From: Sinomonas sp. P10A9
GTDB taxonomy: Bacteria; Actinomycetota; Actinomycetes; Actinomycetales; Micrococcaceae
Direction: 5' to 3'
DNA: 64,000 bases
Assembly (NCBI RefSeq): GCF_041022165.1
Contig: NZ_CP163302.1
Coordinates: forward strand, 620,001-684,000
Below the pieces are notes generated by a model that did no database searches, had not been told where the DNA came from, and worked only from the letters and a program-made list of their open reading frames with translations. Positions 19,325-27,766 of this stretch are shown here, piece after piece. The translations under genes and the position numbers were made by a program. Each line of letters starts with the position of its first letter. Position 1 is the first letter of the stretch.

Positions 19325-19700
19325 GGGCGGGTGCCGATGCGGGGGTCCGCTGCGGATGCGGCGGGCGGGTGCCGATGCGGGGGTCCGCTGCGGATGCGGC
19401 GGGCGGGTGCCGATGCGGGGGTCCGCTGCGGATGCGGGGGCGGGTGCCGATGCGGGGGTCCGCTGCGGATGCGGGGGCGGGTGCCGATGCGGGGGTCCGC
19501 TGCGGATGCGGGGGGCGGGTGTCGATGCGGGGGTCCGCTGCGGATGCGGGGGTCCGCTGCGGATGCGGGGGTCCGCTGCGGATGCGGGGGCGGGTGTCGA
19601 TGCGGGGGGTCCGCTGCGGATGCGGGGGCGGGTGTCGATGCGGGGGGTCCGCTGCGGATGCGGGGGCGGGTGTCGATGCGGGGGTCCGCTGCGGATGCGG
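19325..19700. repeat. GC-rich minisatellite, 11 copies of a 19-bp core
   Basis: The core GGTCCGCTGCGGATGCGG recurs 11 times. In nine copies it is preceded by a GGGCGGGTG(C/T)CGATGCGG half, making units of about 37-38 bp; two copies lack that half. Runs of five to six G on the plus strand recur throughout and could form G-quadruplexes. All six frames stay open across much of it because of composition only. It fills most of the 19256-19738 gap between the MBL gene and the iron transporter genes. No gene is called here. Confidence 0.9.
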
Positions 19701-19738
19701 GGGCCTGGGCCGGCGTCGAGCGACGAGACGCGAGGGGG

Positions 19739-20887
19739 TCAGTCGGCGGGGAAGGCGACACCCTCGCCGATGACCTTGAGCGCGAGGTCCATCCCAGCCC
19801 GAGCCATCGCGGCGTTCCAGTGGCGGATCGTGATGACCTCGCCCCCACCGGGGACTCGGGGGTCAGCGGGGCGCTCGGGGAGCTTGATCCGCACGGAGGA
19901 CTCGGGGCCGAAGTAGTCCCAGTCGAGCACGGTGCCGTGGATGCGCGATTCCTCGGCGATGCGGATCTGCTCGGGGCGCAGCATGATCTGCACGCGTCCC
20001 TGCGCGGGCGGCCGGCGCACGGGGACCGCGCCGAGCGAGCACATCGCGAGGGACCCCTCGAGCCACGCGTCGAGGATCACGGCGTCGCCGAGGAACTCCG
20101 CGGTGGCGCGGTCGGCCGGCCGTGTGTAAACAACGAACGGGTTGCCGATCTGGGCGAGCTTCCCGCCGCGCATGACGGCCACCTGATCGGCGAATGAGAG
20201 CGCCTCAGCCTGGTCATGCGTCACGAGGATGGTCGTGACCTGGGCATCATGCAGGACCTTGCCGATCGCTCGCCGCGTGGCGACGCGGAGGCCGGCGTCG
20301 AGTGCGGAGAACGGCTCGTCGAGGAGCATGACGTCCGGTTCGCACGCCATCGCGCGGGCGAGGGCGATGCGCTGCTGCTGGCCGCCCGAGAGCTCGTGCG
20401 GGCGGCGCTTGAGGTAGGAGCCGTCGAGGGCCACCATGTCCAGGAGATCCACGACTCGTTCGGTGACGGCCTTCCGCCCGCGGAACCTGTCCCGGTCCAG
20501 CCCGAACGCTACGTTCTGCCCTACGGAAAGGTGCGGGAACAGCGCGCCGTCCTGTGCCACGTAGCCGATGTTCCGCTTGTGGGCGGGCACCCACGTTTCC
20601 CCGGCGACCTCGCGCCCGTCCATGAGGATCCGCCCGGTGTCCGGGCGCTCGAACCCAGCGATGAGCCGCAGGAGGGTCGTCTTGCCGGACCCGCTCGGGC
20701 CCACGATCGCGGTTGTCGCGCCGCGCCCCACCGAGAGGTTGATGCCCTTGAGCACCTGCTGGTGGCCGAAGTTCTTCGTCACACCCTCGATGTCAAGGTG
20801 ATGGTCCGCGGTCAGCGCGATCTGCGGAGCGATGCGCGGCTCCGGGAGGCGGGCCTCGCCGAGGGGAGTGGGGGTCTGTTCGGTCAC
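19739..20887 (-). CDS. fbpC: Iron(III) ABC transporter ATP-binding protein
   Basis: 382 residues from a GTG at 20887 that overlaps the permease stop (GTGA). Walker A GPSGSGKTT is at 63-71, signature LSGGQQQR, Walker B VMLLDEPFSALD, and H-loop VTHDQAEAL are present. The C-terminal TOBE-like region (IMLRPEQIRI..., then DYFGPESSVRIKLP) is that of FbpC/PotA-like importers. Energises uptake of ferric iron delivered by the neighbouring lipoprotein. It is the last gene of the three-gene set and is followed by a minisatellite rather than a simple hairpin. Spermidine or thiamine substrates are alternatives for such ATPases, but the binding protein and iron-box context favour iron. Confidence 0.93.
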   Translation of the reverse strand: MTEQTPTPLGEARLPEPRIAPQIALTADHHLDIEGVTKNFGHQQVLKGINLSVGRGATTAIVGPSGSGKTTLLRLIAGFERPDTGRILMDGREVAGETWVPAHKRNIGYVAQDGALFPHLSVGQNVAFGLDRDRFRGRKAVTERVVDLLDMVALDGSYLKRRPHELSGGQQQRIALARAMACEPDVMLLDEPFSALDAGLRVATRRAIGKVLHDAQVTTILVTHDQAEALSFADQVAVMRGGKLAQIGNPFVVYTRPADRATAEFLGDAVILDAWLEGSLAMCSLGAVPVRRPPAQGRVQIMLRPEQIRIAEESRIHGTVLDWDYFGPESSVRIKLPERPADPRVPGGGEVITIRHWNAAMARAGMDLALKVIGEGVAFPAD

Positions 20888-22503
20888 TGTCCGGCTGCTT
20901 TCTTGGACTGCTGGAACAACAGGTACGTCATGGGTGCGGAGAGAGCGATCATCAGGAGCGCGTAGGGTGCTGCGCTCACGTAGTCGATCTCGCTCGAGAG
21001 GGACCAGAATTCGGTGGCGAGCGTCTTGGTGCCCAGGGGGGAGAGCAGCAGAGTGGCGGTGAGCTCGTTGACGACGGCGAGGAACGTCAGCGCTGCCCCG
21101 CCCGCTGCCGCTGGGGCAGCGAGCCGCAGCGTGACGCGCACGAACGCCATGAACGGCGACTTCCCGAGGGCCCGCGCGGCCTCCTCGAGCTCCTTCGGTG
21201 CCTGCGCGAGCCCGGCCCGCAGGTTCACGAGCGCGCGGGGGAGGAACAGCAGCACATAGGCGGCCACGAGGAGCCCTGTGGTCTGGTAGACGGCGGGGAT
21301 TGCCCGGAGCGAGACCGTGACGAACGCGAGGGCGAGGACGATCCCCGGCATCGAGCTCGTGACGTAGTTGGAGAGCTCGAGCGCCCGCGAGAGCCAGCCT
21401 GGGTACCGCACCGCCAGGAACGCGAGGGGGAACGCGACGATCGTGGTCACGATGGCGCCGAGGAGCCCGAACCACAGGCTCGAGCCGAGGGCGCCGGCCA
21501 GCTCGCCCGTCCGCCAGACGTCTGGGCCGCCCCGAACGGCCCACGAGACGGTCATCCACACCGGAACGCCCACAGCCAGCACCGCGAGGGCTGCGAGCAC
21601 GAGCTGGGCCGGGGCCTGCCACGGGCCGAGCGCGAGCCGGGTCGGGAGGGACTGGGCGCCCGAGCCGATGCGCGCATACCGGGCGTTTCCCCGCAGCGAC
21701 GCCTCCACCACGAGGAACACGAGGCACACCGTGACCAGGACCGAGGCGAGCATGTTGCCCGCGGAGCCGTTGAAGGTCGAGCGGTACTGCTGCATGATCG
21801 CCGTCGTGAAGGTGTCGAAGCGGATCATCGCGAAGGCGCCGTACTCCGAGAGCAGGTGCAGCGCGACGAGCAGCGCCCCGCCCGCGACGGCGATGCGCAG
21901 CTGCGGCAGTACGACCCGGAAGAACACGCGCCACGTACCTAGACCGAGCGACGCCGCGGACTGCTCGATCGCGGGATCGAGCCGTGACAGGGTGGCTGCC
22001 ACCGGGATGTACACGAGCGGGTAGTACGAGAGCGTTGCGATGAGCACTCCGGAGAAGACCCCGTGGAGGCTCGGGACCGCGGACACCCATGCGTAGGAGT
22101 TGACGAACGCCGGGATCGCGAGCGGTGCCGCGAGCAGCACCGCCCAGACCTTGTTCCCCTGCAGCGACGTACGCTCGACGAGCCACGCGCCCCCCACGCC
22201 AAGCACGATGCACAGGGGCACCGTGATGAGCGTGAGCAGGAGCGTGTTCCCGAGCAGCTCGAGCGTGCGCGGCCGGAAGAGCAGCGCCGCGGCGGTGTCC
22301 CACCCGGTTGTGACCGTCATGTAGGCGACGAATCCGAGCGGGATCAGCGAGGCGGCGGCGACGAGGCACGCGAGAAGGACAACTCCGGCCGGCGGGCGCG
22401 GACGCGGCGGGCGGAGGCGCGTGCTCCCGCCCGCCGGCGCGGCCGTCCCGCCCTGGGCCGGGAACCCGGCTGCGGGGGAAGCGGTGTCTGGGGCGGATTC
22501 CAA
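20884..22503 (-). CDS. fbpB: Iron(III) ABC transporter permease, fused double domain
   Basis: 539 residues with about 12 transmembrane helices, two copies of the binding-protein-dependent permease domain in one chain. Each half has an EAA-type loop: EQSAASLGLGTWRVFFRVVLP (first) and LEEAARALGKSPFMAFVRVTL (second), which contact the ATPase. This FbpB/CysT-like duplicated arrangement is typical of ferric importers. The start is a TTG 3 bases after the binding-protein stop with no visible Shine-Dalgarno, suggesting coupling to upstream translation. It overlaps fbpC by 4 bases. Confidence 0.93.
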   Translation of the reverse strand: MESAPDTASPAAGFPAQGGTAAPAGGSTRLRPPRPRPPAGVVLLACLVAAASLIPLGFVAYMTVTTGWDTAAALLFRPRTLELLGNTLLLTLITVPLCIVLGVGGAWLVERTSLQGNKVWAVLLAAPLAIPAFVNSYAWVSAVPSLHGVFSGVLIATLSYYPLVYIPVAATLSRLDPAIEQSAASLGLGTWRVFFRVVLPQLRIAVAGGALLVALHLLSEYGAFAMIRFDTFTTAIMQQYRSTFNGSAGNMLASVLVTVCLVFLVVEASLRGNARYARIGSGAQSLPTRLALGPWQAPAQLVLAALAVLAVGVPVWMTVSWAVRGGPDVWRTGELAGALGSSLWFGLLGAIVTTIVAFPLAFLAVRYPGWLSRALELSNYVTSSMPGIVLALAFVTVSLRAIPAVYQTTGLLVAAYVLLFLPRALVNLRAGLAQAPKELEEAARALGKSPFMAFVRVTLRLAAPAAAGGAALTFLAVVNELTATLLLSPLGTKTLATEFWSLSSEIDYVSAAPYALLMIALSAPMTYLLFQQSKKAAGQ

Positions 22504-22506
22504 GGT

Positions 22507-23544
22507 CTAGATCAGGCCTGCTGCCGTCATGAGCTCGTTGACCTTCTTCGAGTTGAGGGTTGCGGGATCGATCTTAGGCGCATTGAGGTCGGTCAGCGGG
22601 ACAAGTTTCCCGTTGGACGGAACGCCGGATCCGACGGCGTATTCGAAGGACGTGCCGTTCTGCAGCACCGCCTGGCCAGTCTTGCCCGTGACGAACTTGA
22701 GGAACTCCTGCGCCGCGGCCTGATTCTTCGAGGACTTCAGCACGCCGCCCCCGGAGACCGAGACGAACGCGCCCGGGTCCTGGTTCTTGAAGTACTCCAG
22801 CCCGACGTTCTTGGAGTTCTCGCCGGTCTTGGCCTGGTCGCCGAACCAGTAGTAGTGGTAGATCACGGCGCCGTCGATCTCGCCTGCGTTCACGGCCTTC
22901 ATGGCGGTCGAGTTGCCCTGGTAGGCCTTCGAGTTGTCCTTCATGGCCTTGAGCCAAGCTGAAGTGGCGGACTCGCCCTTGAGCTGGAGCATCGCTGAGA
23001 CGATGGCCTGGAAGTCCGCGCCGGACGGCGAGGCGGCCCAGCGGCCCTTCCACTCGGGGTTCGCCAGGTCCGTGAGGGACTTGGGGAGCTGGTCCTGGGA
23101 GACCTTGTCCTTGTTGTAGGCGAAGACCGTGGAGCGGGCGGCGATGCCGACCCACTTGTTCGTCGACGGGCGGTACTCGGCGGGGACCTGGGCGACCGTG
23201 GCCGGGTCGATGTCCGTGAACAGCCCCGCGTTCTCGACCTGCGTCATCGCGGGGGAGTTCTCCGTGAGGAACACGTCCGCGGGCGAGTTGGCGCCCTCCT
23301 GGACGATCTGGTTGGACATCTCCGTGTCATCGCCCTGCCGGTAGTTGACCTTGATGCCGGTCTCCTTGGTGAAGGCGTCGATCCACTCCTTCGTGAGCGA
23401 CTCGTGCTGGGCGTTGTACACCGTGATGGTGCCACTCGCGGAGCCGGAGGCAGTGCCCGGCGTCGAGGCGCCGCAGGCGGCGAGGCTGAGGGCGGCGGCG
23501 CTGGCCATCGCGAGGGCGGCGAGGGCCCGGGTGCGGAGCTTCAT
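22507..23544 (-). CDS. fbpA: Iron(III)-binding lipoprotein of the ABC importer
   Basis: 345 residues. Signal peptide with lipobox LAAC, lipidated Cys24, then a Ser/Gly/Thr linker. Extracellular solute-binding fold of the FbpA/FutA class: ITVYNAQHESLTKEWIDAF at the N-lobe start. The VIYHYYW segment (228-233) holds the Tyr-Tyr pair that coordinates Fe3+ in FbpA proteins, and later FKNQDPGAFVSVSGGGVLK is the usual C-lobe strand. First gene of fbpA-fbpB-fbpC. A DtxR/IdeR-like box lies about 80 bases upstream, so expression is probably induced by iron limitation (inference). Confidence 0.94.
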   Translation of the reverse strand: MKLRTRALAALAMASAAALSLAACGASTPGTASGSASGTITVYNAQHESLTKEWIDAFTKETGIKVNYRQGDDTEMSNQIVQEGANSPADVFLTENSPAMTQVENAGLFTDIDPATVAQVPAEYRPSTNKWVGIAARSTVFAYNKDKVSQDQLPKSLTDLANPEWKGRWAASPSGADFQAIVSAMLQLKGESATSAWLKAMKDNSKAYQGNSTAMKAVNAGEIDGAVIYHYYWFGDQAKTGENSKNVGLEYFKNQDPGAFVSVSGGGVLKSSKNQAAAQEFLKFVTGKTGQAVLQNGTSFEYAVGSGVPSNGKLVPLTDLNAPKIDPATLNSKKVNELMTAAGLI

Positions 23545-23624
23545 GGAGCGTCCCTTTCATGGGTCACAGGATGATGGGCGACGACGCTGCCGGCGTGCGT
23601 CGTCTGGTGACGTCACGATTGACT

Positions 23625-23643
23625 GTAGGTTAGCCACACCTAA
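23625..23643 (-). promoter_or_regulatory. DtxR/IdeR-type iron-box upstream of fbpA
   Basis: The 19-base site GTAGGTTAGCCACACCTAA agrees with the known actinobacterial DtxR/IdeR consensus TTAGGTTAGSCTAACCTAA at 16 of 19 positions, with both half-sites (AGGTTAG and CACCTAA-like) recognisable. It is 81 bases before the fbpA ATG, where a promoter would lie. Confidence 0.7.
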
Positions 23644-23754
23644 GAAACGGCCAATTCCCTCCATAATGTGATTCAAATCATATCAATTACGCAACCTTTG
23701 ACTGTGCTAATGGCCGAGGCGCGTCGATGAGGGTCGGTTTCGGTCGGTGATGGG

Positions 23755-24978
23755 TCAGGCGCCGGTGAGCTGGTGCGCGAACTCGAGGACCATCCACGCC
23801 TGCAGCTGCGTCGACAGCTCAACCCGGCTTCCGGGCGGATACTCGTCCGACGCCGCGTGGCCCGGTGTCTGGGGGAAGGTCCAGTAGGTCCCGCCGCGCC
23901 GCCTGTCCTTGGGGGCAGGACGCTCCTCAGCACCCGACCACAGGGCCTCCGCCGTGTCGAGGACGAGTCGCTTCGCCGTGTCCCGTGCCGCCGTCGAGAG
24001 GCTCGGGTTGACCGCTGCCACCGTGAGGTAGCGGGCGAGGATCCCCATGAAGAGCCCGCCGTCACCGGCACCGTCGCCCCGCAGCGTGCGGCCCCGCGCG
24101 CCGTCGTGCGTCTCCCAGCCAATGGTGAGGTGCGTGTCGATGGCCGCGATGAGCGCTTCGGCGCGCGCGAGGTTCGCCGGACCACCGAGGGCCACCAGCG
24201 CGCCGAGGACCGGGCCCTGGTTGTAGGTCCAGACGTCCGTCATGAGCTCGGTGGTGCCGTCGTTGTTGAGGTTGATGCCGTCGAGGTAGAGGCCCTGGCC
24301 GGGGTCGAAGAGGGTGGCCCCGAGCCAGTCGACGAGCGCCTGGGCGCGCTCCCGCTCGCCCGTGCGCGCGAAGAACAGGGCCGCGGGGGAGGTGGCGGGC
24401 GTGTTCTTGAAGATGCGCTTCGTGTTCCAGTACAGCCCGCCGCCGCCGTCGGCCGTGTCCGCCGAGGCGAGCTGCCCACCCAGCACCCGCATGGCCGTGC
24501 GGGCATTGCGGAGGCCGCGGTGCCGGATGCGCTCGGTGAGCTGGTCCGCGCGGCCGGCCGCGAGGGCGAGCCATGCCATGTCGTCGTAGAACGCGTTGCG
24601 GTACTGGAGGAAGTTGCGGCCCCGGATGCCCCGCAGGAGGTCCCACGCGAGGCGCAGCTCCCGTGGTTCCTCGCTTGAGGGGTCTCTGGCGGTCCGTTGA
24701 GGGGTCTCTGGCATCGCGTTGTGGGGTCCCGTGCCGAGCTGTCGCCACGACGCGTCCACGAGGCAGTCCAGATAGTGCGCCTGCCACCAGTAGTGCCACG
24801 GGTCCCACGGCCAGCCGATCCTGCGGGCTGGCCGGGCGATGGAGCCGATCCAGGTGCCCGGGACGAAGCCTGCGAGTCGATGGCCGAAGCCCTCGTTGAC
24901 GCTGTCTGCTGCGGCTTGGGCGCGCTCGGCCCAGGTCGATGGCTGCATGCTGGCCAGCCTAATGACCCTCTCCTGCAT
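23755..24978 (-). CDS. Glycoside hydrolase family 76-like protein (alpha-1,6-mannanase-type)
   Basis: 407 residues, (alpha/alpha)6-barrel glycosidase. The catalytic-type pair is in FYDDMAWLALA, and GGGGLYWNTKRIFKNTPATSPAALFFAR, then YNQGPVLGALVAL, are GH76 landmarks. Family members hydrolyse alpha-1,6-mannan backbones; there is no signal peptide, so action is presumably intracellular, or the export route is not obvious. An in-frame segment of about 22 residues near position 85-106 (HNAMPETPQRTARDPSSEE) has no counterpart in the fold as I know it. It is encoded by three copies of a 22-bp repeat also found at 30.96 kb. The start is either 24978 or the Met at 24948. Confidence 0.85.
   Translation of the reverse strand: MQERVIRLASMQPSTWAERAQAAADSVNEGFGHRLAGFVPGTWIGSIARPARRIGWPWDPWHYWWQAHYLDCLVDASWRQLGTGPHNAMPETPQRTARDPSSEEPRELRLAWDLLRGIRGRNFLQYRNAFYDDMAWLALAAGRADQLTERIRHRGLRNARTAMRVLGGQLASADTADGGGGLYWNTKRIFKNTPATSPAALFFARTGERERAQALVDWLGATLFDPGQGLYLDGINLNNDGTTELMTDVWTYNQGPVLGALVALGGPANLARAEALIAAIDTHLTIGWETHDGARGRTLRGDGAGDGGLFMGILARYLTVAAVNPSLSTAARDTAKRLVLDTAEALWSGAEERPAPKDRRRGGTYWTFPQTPGHAASDEYPPGSRVELSTQLQAWMVLEFAHQLTGA
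24673..24735. repeat. Three 22-bp repeats in frame inside the GH76 gene
   Basis: Units begin at 24673, 24696 and 24718, each (C/G)TTG(A/T)GGGGTC(T/C)C. They resemble the complement of the 22-bp unit at 30963-31116 (GTTGCGGGGTCCCTGGC core). Three units of about 22 bp add about 66 bp and so keep the reading frame. Confidence 0.7.
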
Positions 24979-25046
24979 CGCCGCTTTACCGTGGTCGCTA
25001 GGATGGCTTTCGGTTAGTGCGAATTAACTCGGTCGATGGAGGGGCA

Positions 25047-25823
25047 ATGGAGCTTCAGGGAGCAAGCGCGCTCATCACGGGAGGGGCCTCCGGGCTCGGG
25101 GCAGCCACGGCGCGGCGACTGCACGCGGACGGGGCGGCCGTCGTGCTCGTGGACCTGCCCGGCAGCGCAGGCGAAGCGCTCGCGGCCGAGCTCGGGGACC
25201 GCGCGTCGTTCGCCCCCGCGGACGTGACCGATGAGGAGCAGGTGCGGGCCGCCGTCGTGCGCGCGGGCGAGCTTGCTCCCCTCCGCGTCGTGGTGAACTG
25301 CGCGGGGATCGGGACGCCGGGCAAGGTCCTCGGGCGCGACGGCGCGCTGCCGCTCGAGCAGTTCGAGCGCGTGATCCGCGTGAACCTCGTGGGCACGTTC
25401 AACGTGATCCGGCTCGCGGCCGAGGCCATGGTGCTCACCGAGCCCGTGGAGACGGAGCTTGGGGGCCCGGAGCGGGGCGTGATCGTGAACACCGCGTCCG
25501 TCGCGGCGTTCGACGGCCAGATCGGCCAGCCTGCGTACGCCGCCTCCAAGGGGGCCGTGCACGCCATGACGCTGCCGATCGCGCGGGAGCTCGCGCGCTC
25601 GCTCATCCGCGTGGTCACGATTGCGCCCGGCATCTTCGAGACGCCGATGATGGCCGGTCTGCCGGCGGACGCGCAGGCTTCCCTCGGCCAGCAGGTGCCG
25701 CACCCGTCCCGCTTGGGGCGACCCGCCGAGTACGCGAACCTGGTGGCCCACATCGTGGACAACGCGATGCTCAACGGCGAGACGATCCGCCTCGACGGGG
25801 CTATCCGGATGGCACCCAAGTAG
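25047..25823 (+). CDS. Short-chain dehydrogenase, type II 3-hydroxyacyl-CoA dehydrogenase-like
   Basis: 258 residues from the ATG at 25047, preceded by [15 protein letters not shown] near residue 12 binds NAD, VDLP after beta-2 suggests NAD preference, [11 protein letters not shown] holds the Ser region, and YAASKGAV the Tyr-x3-Lys pair. The sequence closely follows the HSD17B10/type II 3-hydroxyacyl-CoA dehydrogenase pattern ([10 protein letters not shown], then [24 protein letters not shown]), so fatty or branched acyl-CoA oxidation is the best guess. Monocistronic; followed by a hairpin and a tandem array at the convergent gene boundary. Confidence 0.9.
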   Translation: MELQGASALITGGASGLGAATARRLHADGAAVVLVDLPGSAGEALAAELGDRASFAPADVTDEEQVRAAVVRAGELAPLRVVVNCAGIGTPGKVLGRDGALPLEQFERVIRVNLVGTFNVIRLAAEAMVLTEPVETELGGPERGVIVNTASVAAFDGQIGQPAYAASKGAVHAMTLPIARELARSLIRVVTIAPGIFETPMMAGLPADAQASLGQQVPHPSRLGRPAEYANLVAHIVDNAMLNGETIRLDGAIRMAPK

Positions 25824-25849
25824 CCCCCGCCGGCTTGCTGGTCCCGATG

Positions 25850-25899
25850 CGGGGTCACGTCTCTAGTACGCGCATTCGCCACTCTAGAAAGGTGACCCC
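25850..25899. terminator. Imperfect inverted repeat of the GGGGTCAC family
   Basis: GGGGTCACGTCTCTAG at 25851 faces a complementary ACTCTAGAAAGGTGACCCC ending at 25899, with a loop containing CGCATTCGCC. The same stem and loop words recur at 43379-43427, so this is one of a family. It follows the SDR stop by 27 bases. Confidence 0.6.
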
Positions 25900-26101
25900 G
25901 CATGGGTGGGAAGTGACCCCACAACGGTGGGAGGTGACTCCGCATGGGTGGGAAGTGACTCCGCATCGGTGGGGGGTGACTCCGCTTCGGTGGGGGGTGA
26001 CTCCGCTTCGGTGGGGGGTGACTCCGCTTCGGTGGGGGGTGACTCCGCTTCGGTGGGGGGTGACTCCGCATCGGTCGGAGGTGACCCCGCAATTGGGGCA
26101 G
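25892..26101. repeat. Tandem array, ten 21-bp units
   Basis: Ten units of 21 bp starting GTGAC(C/T)CC(G/A)CA or CTT and ending GGTGGGGG-like. Units 5-8 (25976-26059) are identical. The array ends 2 bases before the stop codon of the convergent DUF1684 gene. 21 bp is close to two helical turns. No coding assignment; frames are open only because of the repeat composition. Confidence 0.9.
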
Positions 26102-26103
26102 CG

Positions 26104-26916
26104 CTAGGCGGCGTCGGGGGTCTTTTCCCCGGCCTCGACGGCGAGGTCCAGCGAGTTGCCGCGCACCGGCATCGGGCACGTCCCGTAGGGGGTGAACGCG
26201 CTCGGATAGTTGATGGCCCGGTTGAAGTCGAGCACCACGGTGCCGTCGGGACGCGGGCGCGGGGTCTCGACCTTGCGCCAGTCGTCGGTGGTGCGGCCGT
26301 TGGTCTCGTCGTGGAAGGTGATCGTCAGTTCGCCGAGCGTGCCCTGCTCGGCCTGGAGCCGGTACTCGTGCCCGTGCCGGTGGAACACGACCTCGCCCGC
26401 GGACCGGTGCACGCCGTCCACGAGCGGATTCGCGGTGGAGATCGGCACGTCGTGCGGCTCGGGGTACGGCTCCCAGCGGGCATCGATGACCCACTCCGGC
26501 GCGTAGTCGAACACAGGCACCGCGCGGAACTCCGTGAGCGTGGGGGAGGCCGAATCGCGCGTGCGGATCGCATACCGGTCCGCGCGCATCGCGAGCTCCA
26601 CGACGATCGTGCCGGACTGCACCCAGTTCAGCGACTCCTCGTCCGCGAGCTCGGCCGTGAACGTCCCGTCCACGGCGTCGCCCGAGTCCACGAAGACCAG
26701 CCCGTCCGAGGCCCGGGCGGTGAGTACCGCCGTCGGGCGCCCGCCGTCCTCGGTGAAGGACCACAGCCCCGGAACGAGTTCGATCGGCGACGGCGCCGGC
26801 TCGAGCCACTGGAACGAGGTGAGGGTGAGCCAGCCGTGCTCTGCGGCGAGGGCGTTGTTGCGGTTGTCGCGGAAGCGCTGCCAGCGGGCGAGCTGCGGAT
26901 CTGGGGAAGTGCTCAT
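26104..26916 (-). CDS. DUF1684 domain protein
   Basis: 270 residues from the ATG at 26916. The family pattern is clear: NNALAAEHGWLTLTSFQWLEP at the start, ARWEPYPEPHDVPISTANPLVDG in the middle, and DFNRAINYPSAFTPYGTCPMP near the end. Usual relatives read NPPCAFTPYATCPLPP; the Cys-Pro pair is kept. DUF1684 proteins are common in actinobacteria and plants' symbionts but have no established reaction. No signal peptide, so it is probably cytoplasmic. Its 3' end abuts the 21-bp tandem array. A GTG three codons upstream is an alternative start. Confidence 0.85.
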   Translation of the reverse strand: MSTSPDPQLARWQRFRDNRNNALAAEHGWLTLTSFQWLEPAPSPIELVPGLWSFTEDGGRPTAVLTARASDGLVFVDSGDAVDGTFTAELADEESLNWVQSGTIVVELAMRADRYAIRTRDSASPTLTEFRAVPVFDYAPEWVIDARWEPYPEPHDVPISTANPLVDGVHRSAGEVVFHRHGHEYRLQAEQGTLGELTITFHDETNGRTTDDWRKVETPRPRPDGTVVLDFNRAINYPSAFTPYGTCPMPVRGNSLDLAVEAGEKTPDAA

Positions 26917-26956
26917 GCCCGCCACAATGCCATGCGGCCCCCAGGTATTCCCATAG

Positions 26957-27604
26957 TCAGGCGTGCCGGGTCTCGAGCACCGCCACGATGCCGAAGGCCC
27001 CGAGCGCCGTGCCCGTCACCCGGTCGATCCACTTGCGGAACTGGGACCCGTTGAGCCACTTGCCGAAGAACTGCGCCGCGGCGATGAGCACTACAAACCA
27101 GAGAGCTGCCTCGATGTTCGCCACGACGGAAAGGAGCAGGCCCATCCACACCGACGGCACCCCCGCCACGAGGAACTGCGGGATCACAGCGATGCAGAAC
27201 ATCCCGTACTTGGGGTTGAGCAGGTTGGACACGAGCCCCTTGGCCCAGGTCCGCGTGAGCGGCTCGAAGCTGTGGTGGGGGAGGGTGCCGGGCGGCAGGT
27301 CGGCGTCGCGCTTGGCGAACGAGGCCCGCCACAGCCCCACCGCGAGCCACAGCATGTAGAGCGCGCCGCCGATCCGCAGGATGTTGTAGGCGACCTCCGA
27401 GACGGCCAGGAGCGCCGAGACGCCCGTCGCCGCCGCCGCACCCCAGATGAACGCGCCCGAGATCATCCCGAGCGCTGCCGTATACGCATGACGCCGCCCC
27501 TGGCTGATCGTGTACCGCAGCACGAGGGCAGTGTCCGTTCCGGGCAGCACCGTGATGAGCGCGGCAAGGGCGGCGAAGCCGAGGAGGGAGTCAGTCAGGG
27601 TCAC
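26957..27604 (-). CDS. LysE/RhtB-family amino acid exporter
   Basis: 215 residues, six transmembrane helices. LysE signatures are GFAALAALITVLPGTDTALVLR (the PGP motif reads PGTD) and a second GMISGAFIWGAAAATGVSALL. The loop with GLVSNLLNPKYGMFCIAVIPQFL is the family's typical NPKxxxF segment. Such proteins export basic amino acids, homoserine, threonine or other small metabolites; the substrate here is unknown. A GTG at 27604 was chosen because residues before it are not hydrophobic and the fold starts there. Diverges from the OFA-type transporter with a 162-base gap. Confidence 0.88.
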   Translation of the reverse strand: MTLTDSLLGFAALAALITVLPGTDTALVLRYTISQGRRHAYTAALGMISGAFIWGAAAATGVSALLAVSEVAYNILRIGGALYMLWLAVGLWRASFAKRDADLPPGTLPHHSFEPLTRTWAKGLVSNLLNPKYGMFCIAVIPQFLVAGVPSVWMGLLLSVVANIEAALWFVVLIAAAQFFGKWLNGSQFRKWIDRVTGTALGAFGIVAVLETRHA

Positions 27605-27766
27605 CCACCAAGGATAGGACGCGCACGACGGCGCACCCTCTGGCGCCGTTCGTCGCACCATCGGTACCGCTCGGCGCAATGCGAGTGGTGCAGGTCACTC
27701 TCGGGTGAATACTGAGGCGCGAGGCGACCGGGGCTGGGCCCGGCCGGAACATCAGGAGGACCTCGC

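Noticed and set aside
19325..19700. Glycine/alanine-rich repeat proteins predicted across the minisatellite
   Set aside because: Several frames stay open on both strands because of the repeat itself. There is no start with a ribosome binding site and no neighbour supporting a gene.
20888..22369. 876-residue fusion of the iron ATPase with an upstream domain
   Set aside because: The upstream part is the permease gene read in the wrong frame; the ATPase starts at the GTG overlapping the permease stop.
25892..26101. CRISPR array
   Set aside because: Units of 21 bp follow each other without spacers, and no cas genes are present; it is a plain tandem repeat. The 22-bp array at 30963 was rejected for the same reason.
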